Shown here: positions 1 to 4,939 of the stretch, piece by piece
Numbering within the stretch: position 1 is the first letter of the stretch
Layout: the number at the start of each line of letters is the position of its first letter
NCBI GenBank assembly: GCA_022511055.1
Contig: JAFLSH010000083.1
Span: 1 to 11,074, forward strand
Length of the DNA stretch: 11,074 bases
Reading direction: 5' to 3'
DNA from: Prevotella sp.
GTDB taxonomy: Bacteria; Bacteroidota; Bacteroidia; Bacteroidales; Bacteroidaceae
The notes under the pieces: model-generated
What the model saw: only the letters and a program-made list of their open reading frames with translations
Told to the model about the DNA's origin: nothing
Databases searched by the model: none
Position numbers and translations under genes: made by a program

Positions 1-7
1 ACCTTGT

Positions 8-43
8 CGGAGGATGCGGCCAAAGTCGCATCCTCCGCTTTTT
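8..43 (+). terminator. Intrinsic terminator of a gene upstream of the window
   Basis: A perfect 11-bp stem (CGGAGGATGCG at 8-18 with CGCATCCTCCG at 27-37) closes an 8-base loop and is followed by CTTTTT. The T-run is only on the + strand side, so it should end transcription of a + strand gene lying to the left of the window. Confidence 0.85.
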
Positions 44-90
44 AGCACCCCTGGTATTTCTGCATTTTATCTTGAAAACAGCCAAAAAAC

Positions 91-207
91 GCCGTGAGTT
101 TTTGGAAAAAAGCGGCACTTTAGGAAAATTTCTCCGTGACTATTTGGAAATACTCCGTGAGTTTTGCCCGAAACTCACGGAGTAATTTCCAAAACTCCAT
201 GACTATT
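91..207. repeat. Cluster of degenerate CTCCGTGA-type repeats
   Basis: Related copies of a motif close to CTCCGTGA(G/C)T(A/T)TTTGGAAA occur at 91-110 (GCCGTGAGTTTTTGGAAAAA), 132-151 (CTCCGTGACTATTTGGAAAT), 153-164 (CTCCGTGAGTTT) and 195-207 (CTCCATGACTATT). A further copy reads on the - strand within 171-190. Spacing is irregular and copies are degenerate, so this is not a CRISPR array. It looks like an intergenic repeat family, although only a genome-wide search could show that. The function is unknown. Confidence 0.65.
143..193. repeat. Long hairpin-forming palindrome
   Basis: A perfect 14-bp inverted repeat, TACTCCGTGAGTTT (151-164) and AAACTCACGGAGTA (171-184), encloses the 6-base loop TGCCCG. 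After one bulged A at 185 the pairing continues for eight more base pairs (143-150 with 186-193). The total is about 22 bp of stem. There is no T-run immediately after either arm, so it is not a classical intrinsic terminator. It is formed by two converging copies of the repeat described at 91-207. Confidence 0.8.
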
Positions 208-258
208 GAAAAATTTCGCGCGCGCATGCGTATATATAGTAGTGATACAAACTGGATG

Positions 259-286
259 CCCTACACCCTCGACACCCCTTACACCC
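259..286 (-). other. G-quadruplex motif in the left arm
   Basis: On the - strand four G-runs (complements of C-runs at 259-261, 266-268, 275-278 and 284-286) are separated by loops of 4, 6 and 5 bases. This fits the canonical G3+N1-7 pattern. It is the mirror counterpart of the motif at 389-418 within the large inverted repeat. Confidence 0.65.
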
Positions 287-388
287 ACTCCGTTATAAAT
301 ATCTGATTTTCAGTAATTTTTCTGATATGTCTTGGGTGTTGGGTGCCGATTCACCCTACACCTACACCCACACCCGATGCGCAGATTC

Positions 389-418
389 GGGGGTGTCGGG
401 GGTGTTGAGGGTGCAGGG
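389..418 (+). other. G-quadruplex motif in the right arm
   Basis: On the + strand there are G-runs at 389-393, 398-402, 409-411 and 416-418. The loops are TGTC, TGTTGA and TGCA, which fits the canonical G3+N1-7 quadruplex pattern. Because it sits in the right arm of the inverted repeat, it is on the opposite strand to the left-arm motif. Confidence 0.65.
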
Positions 419-503
419 CATCCAGTTTGTATAGCTACTATAATATATGCGCGCATGCGCGCGAGAGAGGGTGACCCGCTACGCGTAAATAATCGGGGAA
501 ATA

Positions 504-535
504 TTTGGCAATTCCTGAATTATTCCTTATCTTTG
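504..535 (+). promoter_or_regulatory. Bacteroidota-type promoter of the Rpn-like nuclease gene
   Basis: TTTG (504-507) and TATCTTTG (528-535) are separated by 20 bases, matching the Bacteroidota -33/-7 consensus TTTG-N19-21-TAnnTTTG. Transcription should begin near 541, giving a leader of about 18 bases before the ATG at 560. An AGGAG at 547-551 lies 8 bases before that ATG. The promoter lies inside the upstream extension of the open frame, and so argues for the start at 560. Confidence 0.8.
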
Positions 536-559
536 CAAGCAAAAACAGGAGAACGTGTC

Positions 560-1525
560 ATGATAGTTGCCAATCCGATTTACGATATCGTGTTCAAGTA
601 TTTGATGGAAGACGAGCGTGTCGCCCGCACCATCTTGTCGGCTCTGCTGAAGAAAGATGTTGTGGAAGTGCATACCCGCCGCAATGAGTATGCCAATCAG
701 CAGCGTGACAGCCTGTCGATATTCCGCATAGACTTTGGCGCTACCATCCGCGAAGCCGATGGCACGGAGCAGCTCATACTCATAGAGTTGCAGAAGACAT
801 GGCTCGAAACGGAAACGCTGAGATTCCGCCAGTACCTGGGGGCGCAATATGCTAACAAGGAGAACATAACGGGCAGCGGGCGCGGGGAGCATGCGCTGCC
901 GATGGTGGCTGTCTATCTGTTGGGGCATAAGGTCGGCGACATCGAGGAGCCTGTCGTCTATGTGAATCATCAGGTGTGCGACTATAACGAGCGGCCTGTG
1001 ACAAAGGGTGTGCCGGACCCCTTCGTGGAGAGCCTGACCCACAATAGCATCATTGTGCAGATTCCCCGCCTGCACGGGCGCATCAACAACCGGCTGGACA
1101 AGGTGCTGAGCATCTTCGACCAGACACGGGCCGACAGCCATGACTCGCAGACTCTCAATATTGATGCCGATATGTATGGCGATGACACAGAGATGCAGCC
1201 CATACTCCACCGCCTGGTCGCCGCGGCTGCCGATGCCGAGATGAGGCACAAGATGAATGTGGAAGATGAATTCTTCTCTGTGCTGGAAAAGCGCGAGACG
1301 GAAATCATGATGCAAGAAGAGAGACTGCAGCAGCAGGCAAAGAAACTGCAGCAGCAGGGCGAGAAGTTGCAGCAGCAAGATGAGAAGTTGCAGCAAAAGG
1401 ACTCTGAGTTGCAGAGTATGTTGCGCAAGAGTGTGATGGCATTGCAAAGTTCCGGCATGTCGCTGGAAACCATTGCCACGACCTTGGGTCAGGATATTGA
1501 GACCATCAGGAAAAGCATCAGCTGA
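560..1525 (+). CDS. Rpn-family PD-(D/E)XK nuclease (putative transposase type)
   Basis: A 321-residue protein of the Rpn/PD-(D/E)XK 'putative transposase' family. Family members are nucleases, and E. coli RpnA promotes RecA-independent recombination. The N-terminus has the family-typical NPIYDIVFKYLMEDERVA segment (residues 5-22). The probable active site is Asp58 in FRIDFG plus Glu76-x-Gln78-Lys79 in IELQK. Residues 243-290 form a Gln-rich coiled coil with 7-residue repeats. The last 30 residues (SGMSLETIATTLGQDIETI) resemble the small helix-turn-helix-like tail common in this family. The start at 560 is chosen because a promoter and an AGGAG lie just upstream and the family begins near here; the frame stays open back to 332 only through repeat DNA. 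It stands alone, with no clear terminator after it. The role in this organism is unknown; involvement with the adjacent inverted repeat is speculation. Confidence 0.88.
   Translation: MIVANPIYDIVFKYLMEDERVARTILSALLKKDVVEVHTRRNEYANQQRDSLSIFRIDFGATIREADGTEQLILIELQKTWLETETLRFRQYLGAQYANKENITGSGRGEHALPMVAVYLLGHKVGDIEEPVVYVNHQVCDYNERPVTKGVPDPFVESLTHNSIIVQIPRLHGRINNRLDKVLSIFDQTRADSHDSQTLNIDADMYGDDTEMQPILHRLVAAAADAEMRHKMNVEDEFFSVLEKRETEIMMQEERLQQQAKKLQQQGEKLQQQDEKLQQKDSELQSMLRKSVMALQSSGMSLETIATTLGQDIETIRKSIS
1325..1408 (+). repeat. 21-bp tandem repeat inside the nuclease gene
   Basis: Four in-frame 21-bp units at 1325-1345, 1346-1366, 1367-1387 and 1388-1408, followed by a partial fifth, encode LQQQAKK, LQQQGEK, LQQQDEK and LQQKDSE. 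Each unit is one coiled-coil heptad with Leu in a core position. The first three share CTGCAGCAGCA or TTGCAGCAGCA openings. Gain or loss of a unit would keep the frame and change only the coiled-coil length. Confidence 0.85.
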
Positions 1526-1645
1526 AAAAATCAGCAGCATGAGCGGAGATGCGCAGAAGGGGAGCGAGTGCCCTGCTGTGAAGTGTTTAACGTAAACGTC
1601 TGAATGTTAAAACTATCCAAAAGTTTGTTAATGAAAATGTGGGTC

Positions 1646-1678
1646 TTGCCGATTACTGAAAATTTTTTATTAACTTTG
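1646..1678 (+). promoter_or_regulatory. Probable promoter of the M23 peptidase gene
   Basis: TAACTTTG at 1671-1678 is a perfect TAnnTTTG -7 element. The nearest -33 candidate is TTG at 1646-1648, 22 bases away, slightly longer than the usual spacing. Initiation is expected near 1685, leaving a leader of about 50 bases. Confidence 0.65.
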
Positions 1679-1681
1679 CAA

Positions 1682-1708
1682 ACGATTTCTGTTTTTGCAG
1701 AAAATCGT
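1682..1708 (+). other. Hairpin at the 5' end of the M23 gene leader
   Basis: ACGATTTCTG (1682-1691) pairs with CAGAAAATCGT (1698-1708) with one bulged A and a loop of TTTTTG, a 10-bp stem. It begins almost at the predicted transcription start, so the mRNA would carry a near-terminal stem-loop. Such structures can protect mRNA from decay. A wider inverted repeat, GGGTCTT (1641-1647) and AAGACCC (1720-1726), surrounds it, but its left half lies upstream of the expected start. Confidence 0.5.
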
Positions 1709-1736
1709 ACTCTATAACTAAGACCCATAACAGCAA

Positions 1737-2681
1737 ATGATTAAGAATCTGAAAACCATAATAGCTGCCGCTTTGATAGCACTTTCAGCCCTGCCCGTGC
1801 AAGGCCAGGACTTGTTGGCGCGTCAGGCTCCTATTGACCGCAAGATGAAGGCCGTGGACTCGGTGGCACTGAGCCGGCTCATACAGATAGAGCAGTGGGA
1901 GTCGCCCGCTGCCGACCTCTATGAAGATTGGGATACCCATTATGCCCACCGCGAGACTGTGCTGCCCGATACGTTCCGCATCGACTTGCGCGGTTTCTGC
2001 ATGCCTACGCCCAGCCGCGTGCTGACCTCGAACTTCGGCCCCCGCTGGGGTCGCCAGCACAAGGGGCTTGACCTGAAGGTCTATGTCGGCGATACCATCC
2101 GCGCCGCTTTCTCGGGCAAGGTGCGCGTGGTGCGCTATGACAGGGGTGGCTACGGCAAGTTTGTCGTCATCCGCCATCATAACGGTCTGGAGACCATCTA
2201 CGGCCACCTGTCGAAGCAGCTGGTGGAGACCGACCAGGAAGTACGCGCCGGCGAGCCTATCGGCCTGGGCGGCAACACGGGTCGCAGCACGGGGTCGCAC
2301 TTGCACTTTGAAACGCGCCTCTGCGGCATGGCTCTGAATCCCGCGCTGATGTTCGACTTCCGCAACCAAGATGTCGTGGCCGATTTCTACACTTTCAAGA
2401 AGAGTACCTATAACCGCGAGTCGGCCCAGGCTACCCGCCTGCGTGGTGTCAACGGCCTGAGCGGCACTATCGACAGTGATGATGACTCTGATGAGCTGGC
2501 TCTCGCAGCCCCGTCGGCTGATTTCGCTGCGGCCAAGACCCAGTACCACAAGGTGGCCAAGGGCGAGACCCTCTATAGCATTGCCCGCAAGCGCCACACC
2601 ACGGTCGATGCGCTCTGCAAGCTGAACCGCATAGGCAAGAACATTCGCCTGAAGGTGGGTCAGATTCTGAAATACAACTAA
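1737..2681 (+). CDS. Secreted M23 metallopeptidase with C-terminal LysM
   Basis: A 314-residue exported peptidoglycan hydrolase, probably a zinc endopeptidase that cuts stem-peptide cross-links in the periplasm. Residues 1-24 are a signal peptide (basic start, hydrophobic core, likely cleavage near VQG-QD) without a lipobox Cys. The M23 (LytM/Gly-Gly endopeptidase) domain spans about 95-208. All family residues are present: His108 and Asp112 (HKGLD), His157 (YGHLS), and His188 and His190 (HLHFE). By comparison with LytM, His108, Asp112 and His190 should bind zinc, so it is probably active rather than a degenerate regulator. An acidic linker (SDDDSDE around 247-253) leads to one LysM domain at about 269-313 (YHKVAKGETLYSIARK and GQILKYN), which binds glycan. 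It is monocistronic, with its own promoter and terminator. Cell division or envelope remodelling is likely, but its exact substrate cannot be read from the sequence. Confidence 0.93.
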   Translation: MIKNLKTIIAAALIALSALPVQGQDLLARQAPIDRKMKAVDSVALSRLIQIEQWESPAADLYEDWDTHYAHRETVLPDTFRIDLRGFCMPTPSRVLTSNFGPRWGRQHKGLDLKVYVGDTIRAAFSGKVRVVRYDRGGYGKFVVIRHHNGLETIYGHLSKQLVETDQEVRAGEPIGLGGNTGRSTGSHLHFETRLCGMALNPALMFDFRNQDVVADFYTFKKSTYNRESAQATRLRGVNGLSGTIDSDDDSDELALAAPSADFAAAKTQYHKVAKGETLYSIARKRHTTVDALCKLNRIGKNIRLKVGQILKYN

Positions 2682-2703
2682 AGCCAACCCCGTTTTGATA
2701 TAT

Positions 2704-2740
2704 AAAAAAGATGCAGCCCCGAAAGGCTGCATCTTTTTTT
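2704..2740. terminator. Bidirectional terminator between convergent genes
   Basis: GATGCAGCC (2710-2718) and GGCTGCATC (2725-2733) form a perfect 9-bp stem around CCGAAA. The stem is flanked by six A on the left (2704-2709) and seven T on the right (2734-2740). It therefore gives a T-run on both strands and can end both the M23 gene (+) and the aldo/keto reductase gene (-). Confidence 0.92.
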
Positions 2741-2764
2741 GTTGTTGTGTTCCGCGCGCCTTCC

Positions 2765-4123
2765 TTACTTGTTGCGCAGCAGCTCAACAATGCGACCCAG
2801 CTGGTTGGGGATGCGGATTTGCTGTGGGCACTTCGAGAGGCACTCCTCGCAGTCCTGGCACTTGCGCGCCCATGTGTTCTCGTCGGCCAGCGCCTTGCGG
2901 TAGCCCTCGCTGAACTGCTGTTTCCGCTCGGCATAGTTGGCGGCCGTCTTGTCGGGCAGCGGCAGAATGTGCTGGTTGACTGCCTCGTTGTAGTAGGCGA
3001 AGTTCTCGGGAATGTTCACGCCGTATGGGCACGGCATGCAGTAGGCGCAGGTGGTGCAGGGAATGGTGGGGAAGCCCATCATCTGGTCTGCAATGTCGGC
3101 CAGCAGCTTGTTCTCCTTTTCCGTGCATGGGTCGAGCGGCGAGAAGGTCTCAATGTTTTCCTTCAGGTGGTCCATGCGGTTCATGCCGCTCAGCGTAGTC
3201 AGAATGTTCGGGTAGGAGCCCACCCAGCGGAACGCCCAGCGCGCCGAGCTGTCATCGGGTCTCACGGCCTTCAGCTGGCTGGCCAGCTCGTCGGCCATGC
3301 GGCCGAAGGCACCGCCGCGCAGCGGCTCCATGACCACACACTGCACACCCGTCTTCTCGCATTTGTTATAGAGGTACTCCGCATCGGCATCGTGCCGCCG
3401 CCCGTCTCTCAGCGAAGCGTGGCGCCAGTCGAGGAAGTTCATCTGTATCTGGCAGAAATCCCAGTGGTATTGTTCCTGGTGGTCCAGCAGCCAGTCGAAG
3501 TCCCTGACATCGCCGTGGTATGAGAAGCCCAGGTGCTTGATGCGGCCAGCCTTGCGCTCGGCCAGCAGAAAGTCCAGCAGCCCGTTGTCAAGGAACCGGC
3601 CCTTCAATGAGTCCATGCCGCCGCCGATGCCGTGCAGCAGGTAGTAGTCAATGTGGTCGACACGCAGCTTCTCCATCGACCGCTCGTACATGCGCTTCGA
3701 TTCCTCGAAGGCCCATGACTGCGGGCCCATGTTCGACATCTTTGTGGCCACATAGAACTTGTCGCGCGGGTGGCGCGCCAGGGCATTGCCCATCAGCACC
3801 TCAGACTGTCCGCCCATGTAGACCGGCGCCGTGTCGAAATAGTTGACACCATGCTCAATGGCATAGTCCACCAGCTGGTTTACCTCGTCTTGGTTGTTCG
3901 GCAGGCGCATCATGCCGAAGCCCAGCAGCGAGATTTTCTCGCCCGACCCGTGCTGTACACGGTAGGTCATGCGGTTGTTACTGGCACTCTGCTGTCCGTT
4001 GGTCTCGTTCTTGGCAAATGCCGTGATGGGCTCCAGCGCCATGATGGCCATGGCCGAGCCTGTTCCTATGCCCAGCTTCCGCAGAAACTCGCGGCGGCTC
4101 ATGTTGTCCTTCTTTTCGTTCAT
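2765..4123 (-). CDS. Aldo/keto reductase with two ferredoxin-type 4Fe-4S motifs and twin-arginine leader
   Basis: A 452-residue aldo/keto reductase of the ferredoxin-linked type (COG1453-like). The AKR barrel covers about residues 55-330, with the catalytic tetrad visible as Asp97 and Tyr102 (FDTAPVY), Lys128 (ATKM) and His164 (LLHG). The C-terminal region has two Cys clusters, C356-x2-C-x2-C-x2-C365-Pro and C422-x2-C-x2-C-x3-C432-Pro, expected to hold 4Fe-4S clusters for electron transfer. The N-terminus SRREFLRKLG (residues 9-18), followed by a hydrophobic stretch and Ala-Phe-Ala, is a twin-arginine-type leader. This suggests export of the folded metalloprotein, unless the leader is vestigial. 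The start at 4123 is chosen because the frame upstream runs through the tRNA gene and because the twin-arginine leader starts here. The physiological substrate is unknown. It ends at the shared terminator with the M23 gene. Confidence 0.9.
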   Translation of the reverse strand: MNEKKDNMSRREFLRKLGIGTGSAMAIMALEPITAFAKNETNGQQSASNNRMTYRVQHGSGEKISLLGFGMMRLPNNQDEVNQLVDYAIEHGVNYFDTAPVYMGGQSEVLMGNALARHPRDKFYVATKMSNMGPQSWAFEESKRMYERSMEKLRVDHIDYYLLHGIGGGMDSLKGRFLDNGLLDFLLAERKAGRIKHLGFSYHGDVRDFDWLLDHQEQYHWDFCQIQMNFLDWRHASLRDGRRHDADAEYLYNKCEKTGVQCVVMEPLRGGAFGRMADELASQLKAVRPDDSSARWAFRWVGSYPNILTTLSGMNRMDHLKENIETFSPLDPCTEKENKLLADIADQMMGFPTIPCTTCAYCMPCPYGVNIPENFAYYNEAVNQHILPLPDKTAANYAERKQQFSEGYRKALADENTWARKCQDCEECLSKCPQQIRIPNQLGRIVELLRNK

Positions 4124-4155
4124 AAAGTTGTTTTTGTTGGTTTGGTTGCTGGCTA

Positions 4156-4163
4156 CAAAGATA
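4156..4163 (-). promoter_or_regulatory. -7 element upstream of the aldo/keto reductase gene
   Basis: The - strand reads TATCTTTG here, a perfect TAnnTTTG element. Transcription would start near 4149, about 26 bases before the ATG at 4123. No good TTTG lies at the usual -33 distance, only a T-rich run (complement of 4177-4182), so the promoter may be weak or assisted. It lies downstream of the tRNA terminator, so the gene is expected to be transcribed separately from the tRNA. Confidence 0.6.
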
Positions 4164-4236
4164 CAACAAATTTCTGAAAAAACGCTCATGAACGGCTTAT
4201 TTTCTGCATTTTTTCCGAAAAAGGCCGGAAAAACAC

Positions 4237-4273
4237 AAAAAAACAGGCAGTTACGAACACTCGCAACTGCCTG
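4237..4273 (-). terminator. Terminator of the tRNA transcript
   Basis: On the - strand CAGGCAGTT (complement of 4265-4273) pairs with AACTGCCTG (complement of 4244-4252) over a 12-base loop and is followed directly by seven T (4243 down to 4237). It lies 23 bases after the tRNA 3' end. A second, T-run-less hairpin (4210-4217 with 4226-4233) follows. Confidence 0.85.
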
Positions 4274-4296
4274 CCAACCGTTATTGCCTTGTGTTG

Positions 4297-4370
4297 TAGC
4301 GGGAGCCGGGATTGAACCGGCGACCTCATGATTATGAATCATGCGCTCTAACCAGCTGAGCTATCCCGCC
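4297..4370 (-). tRNA. tRNA with CAT anticodon, probably elongator tRNA-Met
   Basis: The - strand folds into a complete 74-base cloverleaf. The acceptor GGCGGGA pairs with TCCCGCT (one G-U at the end), and the D arm is GCTC/GAGC with AGCTGGTTA. The anticodon stem is CATGA/TCATG with loop TTCATAA (anticodon CAT), and the T arm is GCCGG-TTCAATC-CCGGC. The discriminator is A and CCA is not encoded. It has a paired first base and lacks the three G-C pairs of the anticodon stem that mark initiator tRNA, so it is not tRNA-fMet. The remaining alternative with this anticodon is tRNA-Ile2, whose C34 is modified to lysidine. Elongator Met is favoured by the overall sequence, but the two cannot be fully separated by eye. 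Confidence 0.93.
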
Positions 4371-4388
4371 ATTCGGTTTTTGCGGCTG

Positions 4389-4419
4389 CAAAGGTACTAC
4401 TATTTTTTGAATTCACAAA
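4389..4419 (-). promoter_or_regulatory. Promoter of the tRNA gene
   Basis: Read on the - strand, TTTG (complement of 4416-4419), 19 bases, then TACCTTTG (complement of 4389-4396) is an exact match to the Bacteroidota consensus. Initiation near 4383 would leave a leader of about 13 bases before the tRNA 5' end. Confidence 0.85.
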
Positions 4420-4436
4420 ATTTTTCGAAATTTTTC

Positions 4437-4466
4437 TTTGTGTTTCATAGAAAAATAGTAATTTTG
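4437..4466 (+). promoter_or_regulatory. Divergent promoter of the START-like/permease/ribBA operon
   Basis: TTTG (4437-4440), 18 bases, TAATTTTG (4459-4466) fits the Bacteroidota promoter pattern. Initiation near 4473 gives a leader of about 36 bases before the ATG at 4509. It is back to back with the tRNA promoter; the two -33 boxes are only 17 bases apart. Confidence 0.75.
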
Positions 4467-4508
4467 TAGCCAAAAAGAAGTATTACCCTTTGCTTTGAGA
4501 AAAGAGAG

Positions 4509-4907
4509 ATGGGCAAACAACGCATAGACATAGAGTATCCGTTGGCAACCAAGTCGCCAAACATTGTTTGGGAGCAGATAAGCACAGCCCATGGGCTGGA
4601 GCGCTGGATAGCCGACCGCGTCAGCGAAGAAGACGGGGTCTTTACCTTTACCTGGGGAGAGGTGTGGACTGGGCAAGATGTCCGAAACGCCAGCCTGGTT
4701 GAGTATATCAAATATGACCGTATCCGCCTGAAGTGGGAGGAAGATGAAGACGAAACGTCATATTGGGAGATGCGCATAGAGAAAAGCGACCTTACGGGGC
4801 AGCTGAACCTGCTGATTACAGACTTCACAGACGATAGTGATGCTGATGCGCTCAGAACACTATGGGATGCCAACTTGCAGCGTCTGCACAGGGCCAGCGG
4901 CCTGTGA
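4509..4907 (+). CDS. START-like domain protein (SRPBCC fold)
   Basis: A 132-residue cytosolic protein with no signal peptide or membrane segment. It resembles the Bacteroidota START-like/AHSA1-type family in the SRPBCC superfamily. Typical features are an N-terminal beta strand (RIDIEYPL), a helix with SPNIVWEQISTAHGLERWIA (about 16-35), repeated beta-strand segments with aromatic residues (FTFTWGEVW, IRLKWEED, YWEMRIEK), and a long C-terminal helix (DADALRTLWDANLQRLHRA). SRPBCC folds form a deep pocket for hydrophobic ligands; the ligand of this family is unknown. It is the first gene of a probable operon and ends 32 bases before the LPS-export-type permease. This makes a lipid- or envelope-related role plausible, but that is inferred from position only. 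The start follows a promoter at suitable distance. Confidence 0.85.
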   Translation: MGKQRIDIEYPLATKSPNIVWEQISTAHGLERWIADRVSEEDGVFTFTWGEVWTGQDVRNASLVEYIKYDRIRLKWEEDEDETSYWEMRIEKSDLTGQLNLLITDFTDDSDADALRTLWDANLQRLHRASGL

Positions 4908-4939
4908 ACGTGGCAGCTCTGGCCAGGGACCATACAGAC

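Larger units (their letters stand above)
217..463. repeat. Large imperfect inverted repeat with about 70-bp arms
   Basis: The left arm (217-286) and the reverse complement of the right arm (391-463) align over about 70 bp. The order of elements, outside to inside, is the same in both. First comes an alternating CG/CATG/TA tract, then a TAGTAG box, then the identical 18-mer ATACAAACTGGATGCCCT (245-262, and reversed at 415-432). Last is a C-rich block of CACCC-type units. Differences are a 4-base indel in the outer tract and scattered substitutions. The arms flank about 104 bp that contain a weaker inverted repeat (334-345 with 352-363). No flanking target-site duplication is obvious. It could be a miniature inverted-repeat element, a recombination substrate or a transcribed long hairpin. 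Nothing in the sequence decides between these. Confidence 0.8.
44..503. other. Gene-free, repeat-rich intergenic region
   Basis: No plausible coding sequence is visible between the upstream terminator and the promoter at 504. An open frame runs in from 332, but it translates repeat sequence (runs of His-Pro and Gly-Val) and lies upstream of a good promoter, so it is not a gene. The stretch holds two repeat systems, described separately: CTCCGTGA-type copies at 91-207 and a large inverted repeat at 217-463. A small perfect palindrome, GGGTGACCC, lies at 469-477. Confidence 0.7.

Noticed and set aside
91..207. Possible CRISPR array
   Set aside because: Copies are degenerate, unevenly spaced and partly inverted, with no uniform spacers and no cas genes in the window.
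332..559. Upstream in-frame extension of the nuclease gene (76 more residues)
   Set aside because: It translates the inverted repeat and G-rich DNA into low-complexity sequence, and it contains the promoter at 504-535. The family N-terminus fits the ATG at 560.
527..1540. Long antisense open frame (337 residues) over the nuclease gene
   Set aside because: Low-complexity Leu-rich product opposite the Gln-rich repeat, with no family resemblance; a shadow of the real gene.
376..1557. GATGCGCAGA shared by 376-385 and 1548-1557, as possible cassette boundaries around the nuclease gene
   Set aside because: A 10-bp direct match is expected by chance in 11 kb, and flanking sequence does not extend it.
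1785..2732. Antisense open frame (315 residues) over the M23 gene
   Set aside because: It runs through the bidirectional terminator and has no recognisable domain; it arises from G/C-rich third codon positions on the coding strand.
4124..4342. Upstream extension of the aldo/keto reductase frame
   Set aside because: It passes through the tRNA gene, the tRNA terminator and the reductase promoter. The twin-arginine leader marks the true start at 4123.
4862..4939. Earlier ATG for the permease, overlapping the START-like gene
   Set aside because: It would add 26 residues unlike the family; the conserved RIKKLDIFI start belongs to the ATG at 4940.
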